Below, in pieces: positions 9,594-18,458 of a DNA stretch of 64,000 nucleotides. Each line of letters opens with the position of its first letter. Position 1 is the first letter of the stretch. Both the position numbers and the translations under genes were made by a program. This DNA comes from Brucella sp. BE17 (GTDB taxonomy: Bacteria; Pseudomonadota; Alphaproteobacteria; Rhizobiales; Rhizobiaceae). A model generated the notes under the pieces. It was not told the DNA's origin, did not search any database, and was given only the letters and a program-made list of their open reading frames with translations. The stretch is from assembly GCF_039545455.1 (NCBI RefSeq), contig NZ_CP154468.1, positions 744,001 to 808,000 of the forward strand. Direction: 5' to 3'.

Positions 9594-10373
9594 CTACTCC
9601 ACGAGTCCCAGAATTGGTCCGAAACCGCCATGCCAAGAGAAATCGTTGCGCCCAAGTGCGGGTTCATAGATGCCAGCACCCTGCCCACCGTCAAGAAAGA
9701 GTGCGTTCGGGCATTTCAGGTGGTCGCGAAATAATCGTGCGAAATCATGAAAGTTGACCGGGTCTTCGCTAATCGCGATATGAACTGCGCCCTTTTCGCA
9801 GATACCAATGCCGCTGCGCCGGGTACGATCTTTCGATCCGACGATAAAAGCAGGATGAAACTTATTGGCGATCACCAGCATCGGACCCGACTGGGTTGCA
9901 AATTGCACCTTGGGGCGTTCTTTCAGGAATGTCTCGGTTGTCAGGATGCCTGCCTGCTTTTCCCCCACGAAGAAGACACCGTTCGGCTTCTTGTAGAAAT
10001 TCGGCACCGGACCTTTCGCGCCATCGGATTTGCCTGTGTCAGCGGGACGCAATTCCTGTCCATCCTCGATATAGAGTCCCAGCGGCGAAAAATCTTCACG
10101 ATACATTCCGGCATTGATTGCGAAAACAAGCCGCTGCCCTTCTTCTATTACGGATTTGGCAAGCCTTGAAAAATAACGGTAAGGCTTGCCATCCGCATTC
10201 TGCCAGAACAGGCGCAACGTGCCTTTTCCCTCTTCCGGCGTGCACAGAATATAGCTTGTGCCCTCAAAGGTGATCGGCTTGCAGGCTCCAGCTGAAGCAC
10301 TTTGTGGTGCTGAGAAAACCGCGGCCGCCATCATGACCAGAGTAGAGAGGCTATACTTTAGGGAAATGGTCAC
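9594..10373 (-). CDS. Exported phosphodiester glycosidase (NAGPA/DUF2233) family protein
   Basis: A 259-residue protein with a signal peptide (residues 1-~27, ending SAPQSASA-GA). The mature part contains the family's blocks FAINAGMY near residue 80, GVFFVG near 120, QSGPMLV near 155 and the C-terminal LFLDGG near 230. Members are related to the uncovering enzyme that removes N-acetylglucosamine from phosphodiesters; the bacterial substrate is usually unknown, with cell-envelope polymers likely. Start: an ATG is absent. The GTG at 10373 is preceded by AAGGA at 7 nt and starts directly at the signal peptide, so I prefer it to the TTG at 10406. It is divergent from mutL. Confidence 0.78.
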   Translation of the reverse strand: MTISLKYSLSTLVMMAAAVFSAPQSASAGACKPITFEGTSYILCTPEEGKGTLRLFWQNADGKPYRYFSRLAKSVIEEGQRLVFAINAGMYREDFSPLGLYIEDGQELRPADTGKSDGAKGPVPNFYKKPNGVFFVGEKQAGILTTETFLKERPKVQFATQSGPMLVIANKFHPAFIVGSKDRTRRSGIGICEKGAVHIAISEDPVNFHDFARLFRDHLKCPNALFLDGGQGAGIYEPALGRNDFSWHGGFGPILGLVE

Positions 10374-10460
10374 CCGGTCGTCCTTCGCTTCTTCTTTTGT
10401 CCACAAATGGATTGGCAGCAGTTCGAATGCAAACCCTTATCGCCCACGGGCGAATCTGCC

Positions 10461-10466
10461 TATAAT
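10461..10466 (+). promoter_or_regulatory. -10 box immediately before mutL
   Basis: A perfect TATAAT lies at 10461-10466 and the mutL ATG begins at 10472, five bases later. Transcription would start at or next to the A of the ATG, implying a leaderless mRNA; no ribosome site is present upstream of the ATG. The -35 position (about 10438-10443, TTATCG) matches the consensus poorly. Confidence 0.5.
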
Positions 10467-10471
10467 ACCGC

Positions 10472-12334
10472 ATGTCCATCCGTCTTCTCAACGAAACCAT
10501 TATCAACCAGATCGCGGCCGGCGAGGTCATCGAACGACCTGCCAGTGTGATCAAGGAACTAGTCGAAAATGCCATCGACGCAGGCGCCACGCGTATCGAG
10601 GTGGTGACAGGCGGTGGCGGCAAGACGCTTTTGCGCGTGACCGATAATGGTTCGGGTATTCCCGCCGATGAGTTGCCGCTTGCCGTCGCGCGCCATTGTA
10701 CCTCCAAGCTTCAAGACGATGTGCACGATATCCGAGCCCTGGGCTTTCGTGGTGAGGCCTTGCCTTCGATCGGTTCGGTTGCAAAACTCACACTTAAATC
10801 TAGAACGCCTGATGCGGAGTCTGGTTTCGAGATTTTGGTGGAGGGCGGACGGTTGCTTGGGCCCCGTCCGGCGGCGCTTAATCGTGGCACCATTGCGGAA
10901 GTGCGCGATCTTTTTTATGTCACGCCCGCGCGGCTCAAATTCATGAAGACCGACCGTGCTGAAGCTTCGGCGATCACCGATATGCTCAAGCGCATCGCCA
11001 TCGCCTTCCCGCATATCCGCTTTTCGCTTGCAGGCACCGACCGCATACCGCTGGAATTACCAGCGACAGGCCATGGGGCAGACGCGACGCTGGAACGCAT
11101 CGGGCAGATACTGGGAAAGGACTTCACCCAGAACTCACTGGCAATTGATGCAGAGCGTGACGGTGTCAGGCTCGCCGGTTTCGTCGGTATACCGTCCTAT
11201 AATCGCGGCAATGCCCAGCATCAGTTTGCCTATATCAACGGACGGCCTGTGCGTGACAAGCAGCTCTTCGGTGCGTTGCGTGGTGCCTATGCCGATGTCA
11301 TTGCGCGCGACCGCCACCCCGTAGCCGTTCTTTTTCTTAACCTTGATCCGGCCCTTGTCGACGTCAATGTGCATCCGGCAAAGGCCGATGTCCGCTTTCG
11401 CGATCCGGGCCTCATCCGTGGACTTATCGTCGGTGCCATCAAGCAGGCCCTGGCACTCTCGGGCATTCGTCCGGCAACCAGAGGCGCGGAGGCGATGCTG
11501 CAGGCGTTTAGCGCCCAGAGCACGCAACCGCACACGGCTTCTGCCGGATATACATCGCAGAACTGGCGCTCTGCCACGCAAGTGAGCCCACGTAGCGAAT
11601 GGTCGCCTGAGACCGCGCATCCTGCGCACAGGCCGCTTGATTTTCCGGCTGGTCCTTCTTTCCATGAAGATGGGCAGTCAACGATAGCAGAAGTCGATAT
11701 GCCTGCCGCCGATGCACGTGGGTGGCTCGAAGACGCACCTGTCGAATTGCAGCAAAAGCCACTTGGTGCAGCACGCGCGCAAATCCACGAAAATTATATC
11801 GTCTCGCAGACACAGGATAGTCTGGTCATCGTCGACCAACATGCAGCCCACGAGCGACTGGTCTATGAGGCATTTAAAAATGCGCTGCATTCACGCCCCA
11901 TCCCCGGGCAGATGCTGCTCATCCCCGAAATCGTTGATCTGCCGGAAGAAGATGCCGAGCGACTGGCAAGCCACGCAGAGACGCTCGCGCGGTTCGGCCT
12001 TGGTATTGAACAATTCGGCCCCGGTGCTATCGCTGTGCGTGAGACGCCTGCCATGCTTGGCGAGATGAACGCGCAGCAATTGATCCGTGATCTCGCCGAT
12101 GAAATCGCTGAGCACGACACATCGGACGGTTTGAAAGCCATGCTGCATCATGTTGCGGCCACCATGGCCTGCCATGGGTCGGTCCGGTCGGGCCGCAGGC
12201 TTAAACCGGAAGAAATGAATGCGCTGCTGCGCGACATGGAAGCGACACCCGGTTCCGGCACGTGCAATCACGGTCGCCCGACCTATATCGAACTCAAACT
12301 CAGCGATATAGAAAGGCTTTTCGGCAGACGTTGA
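10472..12334 (+). CDS. mutL: DNA mismatch repair protein MutL
   Basis: A 620-residue GHKL ATPase that couples MutS recognition to strand incision. The N-terminal ATPase shows [14 protein letters not shown] (motif I, residues ~29-42), DNGSGIP (motif II), and [10 protein letters not shown] (motif III). A variable linker rich in Pro/Ser/Thr spans ~345-430. The C-terminal dimerisation domain contains [12 protein letters not shown] at ~454-465, matching the endonuclease motif DQHA-x2-E-x4-E, as expected in a lineage without MutH. The start agrees with the family N-terminus [22 protein letters not shown]. The product would act in the nucleoid. See the adjacent -10 box for the possible leaderless start. 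Confidence 0.97.
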   Translation: MSIRLLNETIINQIAAGEVIERPASVIKELVENAIDAGATRIEVVTGGGGKTLLRVTDNGSGIPADELPLAVARHCTSKLQDDVHDIRALGFRGEALPSIGSVAKLTLKSRTPDAESGFEILVEGGRLLGPRPAALNRGTIAEVRDLFYVTPARLKFMKTDRAEASAITDMLKRIAIAFPHIRFSLAGTDRIPLELPATGHGADATLERIGQILGKDFTQNSLAIDAERDGVRLAGFVGIPSYNRGNAQHQFAYINGRPVRDKQLFGALRGAYADVIARDRHPVAVLFLNLDPALVDVNVHPAKADVRFRDPGLIRGLIVGAIKQALALSGIRPATRGAEAMLQAFSAQSTQPHTASAGYTSQNWRSATQVSPRSEWSPETAHPAHRPLDFPAGPSFHEDGQSTIAEVDMPAADARGWLEDAPVELQQKPLGAARAQIHENYIVSQTQDSLVIVDQHAAHERLVYEAFKNALHSRPIPGQMLLIPEIVDLPEEDAERLASHAETLARFGLGIEQFGPGAIAVRETPAMLGEMNAQQLIRDLADEIAEHDTSDGLKAMLHHVAATMACHGSVRSGRRLKPEEMNALLRDMEATPGSGTCNHGRPTYIELKLSDIERLFGRR

Positions 12335-12398
12335 AAGGTTTGCGGGCTGGACGCGGGAAGTGGTGCTTGCTAAAGTCCTGCGCAAAGGTTTTACGCAT

Positions 12399-12638
12399 AT
12401 GAACAGATTTGAATCACCCCATTCTTCCTCGCAAGCTGTCCTGCGCTATCTCGACGGCGATTATGAGATCGTCAAGCACGGCTCCTTTGTGACCTGTGCC
12501 GTGACGGGCGCGCCCATTGCGCTTGATGAACTGCGTTACTGGAGCGTGGCGCGACAGGAAGCCTATGCGTCGGGGCTGATTTCATTCGAACGCGAGCTTG
12601 AGCTCAACCCAGATCTGCGCAGCCGCAAGAAAGGCTGA
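12399..12638 (+). CDS. DUF2093 domain protein
   Basis: A 79-residue protein of unknown role found widely in rhizobia and relatives. The recognisable core runs AVLRYLDGDYEIVKHGSFVTCAVTGAPIALDELRYWSVARQEAY, the DUF2093 pattern, with a lone Cys in VTCAVTG. The ATG at 12399 was chosen over 12360 because it begins the conserved region; the upstream residues look like read-through of a leader. It follows mutL by 64 bp on the same strand and its stop lies 4 bp from the convergent lpxK end, so there is no room for a terminator between them. Confidence 0.75.
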   Translation: MNRFESPHSSSQAVLRYLDGDYEIVKHGSFVTCAVTGAPIALDELRYWSVARQEAYASGLISFERELELNPDLRSRKKG

Positions 12639-12642
12639 ATAT

Positions 12643-13668
12643 TCAGCCGTGCGAACGTGATTTAAAGCGTTCGATCGTGGCGTCGAGAATATTTGTGAGC
12701 GCGTCCGGGCGAGAAAATTCAAGACTGACATCAAGAACCGCGAGACGTGCCAGAAACGCTTCCGGCACGCCAAGCATCGTTTTAAGCCGGACGTGGTCCT
12801 TCGCGGTAGTAATCATTCCGAGGTTCTGTTTCTGCGCTGTCTGCATCAGATCGCGCAATTCGTCGGGCTGAAAGCTGTGATGGTCGGGAAAGGAACGCGT
12901 GACCACAATCTCTCCTCCGGCATCGCGAAGACTTGCATAAAACTTGTCCGGATTGCCGATTCCTGCAAAGGCTAACCAGCGATTACCGTGAAGTGATGCG
13001 GTTGATGAGGCAGTCAGCACGGCTTCATAGATCGGTCGACCGGCCCGTGCCGCCTGCCTGATCACGAAATCCGCACCACTTCCCTTGCCGATGCGCAAAA
13101 GCGCGTCGGTCTTGCGCATCTGGTCAGTCAGTGGCGCGCGCAATGGACCCGCCGGAACCACCTTGCCATTGCCGATGCCGCGCGTTGAATCCACCACCAG
13201 AAGCGAAAAATCGGCATGAAGCCGCGCGCTCTGGAAGCCGTCATCCATAATGATGAAATCGCAATCGAAGGAGCGTAGGTGTTGCGCCGCCATGAAGCGG
13301 TCCGGTGACAGCACCACGGATGCGTGACGGGCCAACAACAAGGGTTCGTCACCGACACGGCGCGCGCTATCGTGATCGGGGTCGACGACATGAAGTCCCT
13401 TGTAGCTGCCGCCATAGCCGCGTGAAACGATGCCGGGCTTGAGGCCTCGCGCTTTGGCCGCATCGGCGAATGCAATGGCTGTCGGCGTCTTACCCGCCCC
13501 TCCCACGGTGAAATTGCCGATGCAAAGAACGGGTGCCGCGACTTTCGGCGGCGCGGCGCGGACCAACCTTCGTCCTGCAATCGCGCCGTAGATCCAAGCC
13601 GCAGGTGCCAGCGACAAAGCGCGCCAGTCAGGCTTGTCCCACCAAAAGGGCGGCGCTTCGCTGACCAT
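12643..13668 (-). CDS. lpxK: Tetraacyldisaccharide 4'-kinase
   Basis: Phosphorylates the 4' position of the lipid A disaccharide, giving lipid IVA at the inner membrane. 341 residues. An N-terminal hydrophobic helix (residues ~14-30) anchors it; the P-loop GNFTVGGAGKTPTA lies at ~51-64, followed by the IVSRGYGG block and DDGFQS near 140, the typical catalytic Asp region. The ATG at 13668 is two bases from the waaA stop at 13670, so translation is coupled. It is the last gene of the minus-strand envelope run that starts with pmbA at 18257. Confidence 0.95.
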   Translation of the reverse strand: MVSEAPPFWWDKPDWRALSLAPAAWIYGAIAGRRLVRAAPPKVAAPVLCIGNFTVGGAGKTPTAIAFADAAKARGLKPGIVSRGYGGSYKGLHVVDPDHDSARRVGDEPLLLARHASVVLSPDRFMAAQHLRSFDCDFIIMDDGFQSARLHADFSLLVVDSTRGIGNGKVVPAGPLRAPLTDQMRKTDALLRIGKGSGADFVIRQAARAGRPIYEAVLTASSTASLHGNRWLAFAGIGNPDKFYASLRDAGGEIVVTRSFPDHHSFQPDELRDLMQTAQKQNLGMITTAKDHVRLKTMLGVPEAFLARLAVLDVSLEFSRPDALTNILDATIERFKSRSHG

Positions 13669-13669
13669 G

Positions 13670-15010
13670 TCAGATGCCGCCGTGAATAAAAGCTGCTTCG
13701 TTACGATTTCCGGGCAGTTGCGCCTGAAGAATCAGCGGTTGGATGAACGGCTCCAGAGCGGTGATCGTGCGCTCCAGCGCCCCGCTCATATCGCTAACAG
13801 CCCGCGCACCCGCTTCCGCCATGGCATCTATACTGTCGGGATTGGCTAGAAGGAAGTTGACGGCACCTGCCAGCATATTACGGTCTTTGACCACGCGTGC
13901 CCCGCCATTTTTGATCAAACGTTGAAAAGAATCGCGGAAATTCTGCACATTACGCCCGGTAAGAATAGCGACCCCCATCATCGCCGGTTCCATCGGATTA
14001 TGACCGCCTTCCGTGGTCAAGGAATTGCCAATGAAAGCGATATTCGTCAGTTGCAGATAAAGTCCCATTTCGCCGATCGTATCGCCCAGAAACACATCCG
14101 TATCCGCTTCGATCGGCGCGCCACTGCTGCGTTTTGCGACTTTCAGACCTTTTTCGGCAAGCATCGATTCTATGGCTTCGGCACGATGGGGATGGCGGGG
14201 CACGATGATCGTGACGATATCCTTGTAACGCATCTTCAGCATCTTATGCACTTCAGCTGCAATGGTTTCTTCACCGTCATGTGTGGAGATTGCAGCCCAG
14301 ATTGCTCGTCCGCCAATCTGCTGCTTGAATGCTGCCAGCACCGAGGCGTCGGTGGACGGCAAGGCCGTATCGACTTTCAGATTGCCTGATACCGTAACCG
14401 GTCTTGCGCCAAGGGCACGGAAACGCTCACCGTCGAGATCTGATTGCGCAACCACATGCGCGAAATTCTCAAACAGCGCTTCGGCCAGTGCCGGGCGCTT
14501 GCGCCACGCGCCATAAGAGCGGTCCGACAGGCGGGCATTGACGAGAACATGCGGAATATGGCGGTTGCCCAGCGACAATACGGTGGCCGGCCAGATTTCC
14601 GATTCGCATCCAATTGCCAGATCGGGCTTCCAGTGATCGAGGAAGTTGTTGACCGCCGGTTGCAGATCGAGCGGCGCATATTGATGAATAACCTTGTGCC
14701 CGAGTTGTTCGGAAACCATGCCTGCCGAGGTCACCGTACCGGTCGTCATGACGATATGAATACCGGTAGCCGCGATCCTCTCGACAAGCGGTGCAACAGC
14801 GACCGTTTCGCCCACACTTGCCGCATGTGCCCAGATCACGGGGCCCTGCGGGCGCGCAATGGCCGTCTTGCCGTATCGTTCGCCGCGCCGCTTGCGCTCC
14901 TCCTTGCCGCGCGAGGCGCGGTAGGCAATATAAGGTCCCATGAAAGGATAGGCGGCAGAGCCGAACATACGATAGGCCGACAGGATATTGCGTGCCCAGC
15001 GTTCGCTCAT
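13670..15010 (-). CDS. waaA: 3-deoxy-D-manno-octulosonic acid (Kdo) transferase
   Basis: Adds Kdo from CMP-Kdo to lipid IVA; inner-membrane-associated GT-B glycosyltransferase. 446 residues. The N-terminal domain contains the Kdo-transferase hallmark VIWAHAASVGETVAV (residues ~56-70), and MTTGTVTSAGM; the C-terminal half has IVPRHPHRAEAIE, and GNSLTTEGGHNPMEPAMMGVAILTG, the nucleotide-sugar site. The start overlaps the upstream DUF374 stop by four bases (ATGA, 15007-15010), indicating coupling. Whether it adds one or two Kdo units cannot be read from the sequence. Confidence 0.95.
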   Translation of the reverse strand: MSERWARNILSAYRMFGSAAYPFMGPYIAYRASRGKEERKRRGERYGKTAIARPQGPVIWAHAASVGETVAVAPLVERIAATGIHIVMTTGTVTSAGMVSEQLGHKVIHQYAPLDLQPAVNNFLDHWKPDLAIGCESEIWPATVLSLGNRHIPHVLVNARLSDRSYGAWRKRPALAEALFENFAHVVAQSDLDGERFRALGARPVTVSGNLKVDTALPSTDASVLAAFKQQIGGRAIWAAISTHDGEETIAAEVHKMLKMRYKDIVTIIVPRHPHRAEAIESMLAEKGLKVAKRSSGAPIEADTDVFLGDTIGEMGLYLQLTNIAFIGNSLTTEGGHNPMEPAMMGVAILTGRNVQNFRDSFQRLIKNGGARVVKDRNMLAGAVNFLLANPDSIDAMAEAGARAVSDMSGALERTITALEPFIQPLILQAQLPGNRNEAAFIHGGI

Positions 15011-15756
15011 TTCGCCTCCTCCAGTGCCGCATAGGCACGCGCCGTTGCATCGTTGAGCTGGCGCGTCAGTTCCATGCGTTTATCCTCCAATTGCTGCTCA
15101 TCTGCTTCCGTGTCGACCCAGACAGGCTCGCCTCGAACAACCATTGATCGTCCGAAAGGTAACGGAATCGCAGTCTTGTCCCACGATTTCTCCAAAACAT
15201 GGTTACGCGAGAAAGCATAAGCAACAGGAATTATCGGGCGACCGGACAATTTCGCCAACAAAATGATGCCCTCGCCCGCTTCGCGCGCTGTTCCATGCGC
15301 AATATCGGCGATCATCGACGCCGACTGCCCGTTCTTCAGCGCATTTTTTAAAGTCAGGAGTGCGCGCGCGCCGCCCTTTCTGGCGCTGGAACGCGAAGCA
15401 CGTCCGCCAGAACCACGCACAGTGATGAGCCCCAGTTTTTCCGCCACGCGTGCGTTGAGTTCCGCGTCGGCACTGCGTGAAAACATGGCAACAACATCTT
15501 CGCCCTTCGGGCAGATGAACGGTGCCATGATGTGTTGTCCGTGCCAGAAAGTCACGATGAACGGCGAAAAATCCATGGCGCTTTGCGGGTCGACCGAGTT
15601 TTTCAGCGGCGAGTTGGTCGCGTAGACAAACCTGAAATAGCTGGTCAAAAGCCAGACCAGTGCCGATTTAACGACAGCAGATTGCGCCAGCGGTCCGCGA
15701 ATGCGCCGCCACAGACGCTTTGCGAAACCTTCGGTCATTTTTGTTTTTTCCGTCAT
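15007..15756 (-). CDS. Lysophospholipid acyltransferase-like protein, DUF374
   Basis: A 249-residue protein of the DUF374 group, distantly related to the LpxL/LPLAT acyltransferases. Blocks seen: FIVTFWHGQHIMAPFICPKGEDVVAMFSRSADAEL (residues ~44-78), VRGSGGRASR and IADIAHGTAREAGEGIILLAKLSGRPIIPVAYA, in which FWHGQ stands for the Hx4D-type acyl site region. It lies directly before waaA with a 4-bp overlap, pointing to lipid A acylation or handling. Start uncertain: ATG at 15756, TTG at 15777 and ATG at 15738 are in frame and none has a strong ribosome site. Confidence 0.8.
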   Translation of the reverse strand: MTEKTKMTEGFAKRLWRRIRGPLAQSAVVKSALVWLLTSYFRFVYATNSPLKNSVDPQSAMDFSPFIVTFWHGQHIMAPFICPKGEDVVAMFSRSADAELNARVAEKLGLITVRGSGGRASRSSARKGGARALLTLKNALKNGQSASMIADIAHGTAREAGEGIILLAKLSGRPIIPVAYAFSRNHVLEKSWDKTAIPLPFGRSMVVRGEPVWVDTEADEQQLEDKRMELTRQLNDATARAYAALEEAK

Positions 15757-15780
15757 GTCAGCACGGGGCGAAGGCAAGCT

Positions 15781-16032
15781 TCACTCCGCCGTCAGCGTTA
15801 CACCATCAGGATCGAGCAGCCGGTGCAGATGCACGATGAAATAGCGCATATGCGCATTGTCGACTGTCTGCTGTGCCTTGGCCTTCCAGGCGGTCTTGGC
15901 TGTTTCGTAATTTGGATAAATGCCGACGATATCGAGATTTTCGAGGTCGCGGAATTCCACCTTGCCAAGATTTTTCAGCTCTCCTCCGAATACCAGATGA
16001 AGAAGCTGTTTTTTATCGCCTTCTGCGCTCAT
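15781..16032 (-). CDS. DUF4170 domain protein
   Basis: An 83-residue cytosolic protein with the DUF4170 pattern: LLHLVFGGELKNLGKVEFRDLENLDIVGIYPNY (in two blocks, residues ~9-41), a helical AKTAWKAKAQQTVDNA segment, and RYFIVHLHRLLDP at the end. Its function is unknown, but the gene is habitually found between cysQ-like and lipid A/Kdo genes in rhizobia, and is so here. The ATG at 16032 follows AGGGA at about 10 nt; the longer frame to 16101 would overlap the cysQ-like stop region and adds a basic leader that looks non-native. Confidence 0.8.
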   Translation of the reverse strand: MSAEGDKKQLLHLVFGGELKNLGKVEFRDLENLDIVGIYPNYETAKTAWKAKAQQTVDNAHMRYFIVHLHRLLDPDGVTLTAE

Positions 16033-16084
16033 TTTCAATAAATCCCTAAACAATTTCGCTTCGCGGAATGCTTTAACCCAACGC

Positions 16085-16927
16085 TCAATTCGCGACAACA
16101 CTCAACATTTCCTGCAAGAGGCTGCCACTGGCGGCAACCAGCGCGCCATGGCTGGGCGATGCCCCACCATAAACGAGCGCACGGTTGTGGCTGTCACGCA
16201 GCGCGCCGCCTGCCTCACTCAATATAAGGTCGGCCGCTGCCAGATCCCAGTCGTTTGAATTTGGGCGGACGAAAGTCCCGGCAATGTCACCGCGCGCCAC
16301 CATGGCAATCCGATAGGCAAGGGACGGCACATAAGGGTGGAGCCTGACCCGTTCACGCCAGGCTTCCGGCAATGCATCGGTCATTGCGCGCGCCGAGGCG
16401 ATGGTGACCTCCTGCCCTTCCAGTGGCAGTTGCACACGGACCGGCACGCCATTTTGCACAGCACCCCGCCCCTCTCCCGCCTCTATCGTTTCATCCAGAA
16501 CCGGACACTCGAGAACACCGGCGATCGGCCGGCCCTCCTCGACAATGGCAACGCTCACACACCATTGCTTCTGCCCGCCAATATAGGCGCGGGTGCCGTC
16601 GATTGGGTCGACGACAAAATAGCGGCTGCGCGCAGCCTTTGGCCGTTCATCGACGGTTTCCTCCGAAATCCAGCCATAATCTGGCCTTGCAGACAGCAGT
16701 GCGTCCTTGAGGAAGCGGTCAACGGCAAGGTCTGCTTCACTAACCGGCGAGCTACCGCCTTTCAGCCAGACTTCGGGGGATTGGCCAAAATAACGCATGG
16801 CAATGCGACCAGCCTCCTGCGCCGCATCGCGCAACAGAACCAGTTCAGCCTTGATGTCCTCACGAGATACCGCGTCGGATTTTGCAGTTTCCAGCCTATC
16901 AGTTTCCGGGCCATCAGTTTCCGGCAA
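16085..16927 (-). CDS. cysQ: 3'(2'),5'-bisphosphate nucleotidase/inositol monophosphatase family (CysQ-like)
   Basis: A 280-residue Mg-dependent, lithium-sensitive phosphatase family member. Metal-binding blocks are WISEETVD (residues ~87-94), VDPIDGTRAYIGG (~106-118) and the C-terminal NSNDWDLAAADLILSEAGG (~223-241). CysQ enzymes remove the 3' phosphate from PAP, a product of sulfate assimilation; other inositol-phosphatase substrates are possible. No ATG precedes the conserved region. The TTG at 16927 is preceded by AAGGA at 8 nt and lies inside the end of pmbA (14-bp overlap), so the two are translationally coupled. Residues 1-16 contain three near-repeats of an ETD/ETA unit encoded by GGAAACTG repeats. 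Confidence 0.85.
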   Translation of the reverse strand: MPETDGPETDRLETAKSDAVSREDIKAELVLLRDAAQEAGRIAMRYFGQSPEVWLKGGSSPVSEADLAVDRFLKDALLSARPDYGWISEETVDERPKAARSRYFVVDPIDGTRAYIGGQKQWCVSVAIVEEGRPIAGVLECPVLDETIEAGEGRGAVQNGVPVRVQLPLEGQEVTIASARAMTDALPEAWRERVRLHPYVPSLAYRIAMVARGDIAGTFVRPNSNDWDLAAADLILSEAGGALRDSHNRALVYGGASPSHGALVAASGSLLQEMLSVVAN

Positions 16928-18257
16928 GAGTCATTCCTTCGATAACAAGGGTGGGGGCGGTTATGCCGAAATTGCGGTCGATGTCGCAAGCTGGCGTCAT
17001 GTTGAGGAACATATCCTTGAGGTTCGACGCGATAGTGACTTCGCTCACCGGATAGGCAAGTTCGCCATTCTCGATCCAGAAACCCGATGCGCCACGGCTA
17101 TATTGCCCCGTCACCATATCGACGCCCTGCCCAAATACTTCGGTTGCGTAAAAGCCGGTGCCAAGGGCTCGAATGAGGTCCCGAGGTGCCTCACGACCCG
17201 GCTCGATGGCGAAATTGGTCGAGGCGGGCGTAACACTGGAACCCGAGCGAACGCCGCGACCGTTGCTGGTCAAACCAAGTTCGCGCGCACTGGAACCCGA
17301 CAACAACCAATGACGCAACACTCCGTTCTCCACCATCGTCAGCGGCTGGCCTTCAAGACCCTCGCCGTCGAACGGCCGCGAAGAAGAACCACGCACCCGC
17401 AGCGGATCGTCCGTGACGTCAACGCCGGATTTTAAAATCTGCTTTCCCAGATAATCGCGCAAGAAACTCGTCTTGCGGGCAACCGACGCGCCATTGATGG
17501 CGCTGGCGAGATGCCCGGCAATTCCGCGTGCCAGACGCGGGTCGAATACCACCGTTACCGGCCCGGTCTTTGCCTGCCGTGCACCAAGCCTGCGCACGGC
17601 ACGCTCGCCTGCCCGCTGTCCGATAGCCTCCGGCGCATCAAGGTCGGAAAAATGTAACCGCGAACTGAAATCGTAATCACGTTCCATCTTCGTACCCTCG
17701 CCGGCAATCACCGAAACAGAGCGTCCGAAACGCGTGGCCGCATAATGCCCGGTAAAACCGGTTGAGGTCACAAGCACGAGACCGCCCATGCCGCGTGATG
17801 CGCCCGCTCCACCGGAATTTGTCACGCCCTTTACCGCAAGTGCCGCGGCTTCCGCAGCCAGCGCGTCTTGCGTCAGGCGGTCGGTATCGACTTCAGTGGC
17901 GTCAAAAAGGTCGAGATCACGCGGCGTTTTCATCAGCGAAGCGGGATCGGCAAGCGCTTCGAACGGGTCTTCGGGTGATACCCGCGCCATGGCGACCGCA
18001 CGTTGCGCGAGACTTTCGGGATCCACCTCGCCGTTGGCTGAAATACTGGCCACCCGCCGTCCGACAAAAACGCGAAGCGCGAAATCATCGCTTTCCGACG
18101 ATTCGGTTCCTTCCACCTTGCCAAGGCGGACTGAAACGCTGACGGCGCGTGAACGCGTGACGACGCCGTCGGCATGATCGGCACCGGCGCGCTTGGCTGC
18201 CTCAACCAGCCGAGCAGCACGGTCAATGAGTTTTCCAGCCGAATTATCTGAAATCAT
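16914..18257 (-). CDS. pmbA: TldD/PmbA family protein, PmbA (TldE) type
   Basis: A 447-residue subunit of the TldD/TldE metalloprotease, known for maturing microcin B17 and degrading CcdA. Recognisable parts are the N-terminal SVSVRLGKVEGTESSESDDFALRVFVG (~40-66), PVTVVFDPRLARGIAGHLASAI (~235-256), the strongly conserved RGSSSRPFDGEGLEGQPL near 300 and the C-terminal GASGFWIENGELAYPVSEVTIASNLKDM. It lacks the TldD HExxxH zinc site, as expected of TldE. No tldD lies in the window. It heads the six-gene minus-strand run towards lpxK, in which the next start overlaps its stop. Confidence 0.9.
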   Translation of the reverse strand: MISDNSAGKLIDRAARLVEAAKRAGADHADGVVTRSRAVSVSVRLGKVEGTESSESDDFALRVFVGRRVASISANGEVDPESLAQRAVAMARVSPEDPFEALADPASLMKTPRDLDLFDATEVDTDRLTQDALAAEAAALAVKGVTNSGGAGASRGMGGLVLVTSTGFTGHYAATRFGRSVSVIAGEGTKMERDYDFSSRLHFSDLDAPEAIGQRAGERAVRRLGARQAKTGPVTVVFDPRLARGIAGHLASAINGASVARKTSFLRDYLGKQILKSGVDVTDDPLRVRGSSSRPFDGEGLEGQPLTMVENGVLRHWLLSGSSARELGLTSNGRGVRSGSSVTPASTNFAIEPGREAPRDLIRALGTGFYATEVFGQGVDMVTGQYSRGASGFWIENGELAYPVSEVTIASNLKDMFLNMTPACDIDRNFGITAPTLVIEGMTLAGN

Positions 18258-18458
18258 TAATTAATCCTGTTTCCGCAAGCTTTTGAGCAAAGAAGCGCAA
18301 TCGCGGTTTATATCAATGCGCGACAAAACCTTGCTAAAAAATAACGTCATTTTGTTCGACATATGACTGAGAGGCGCCATATCTAGTTTGTATATTGCCG
18401 AAATCGGGAGCCTTCAAGGCAAACCCGTCCACATTATCCAAATTCCAAGAGCGCATGC

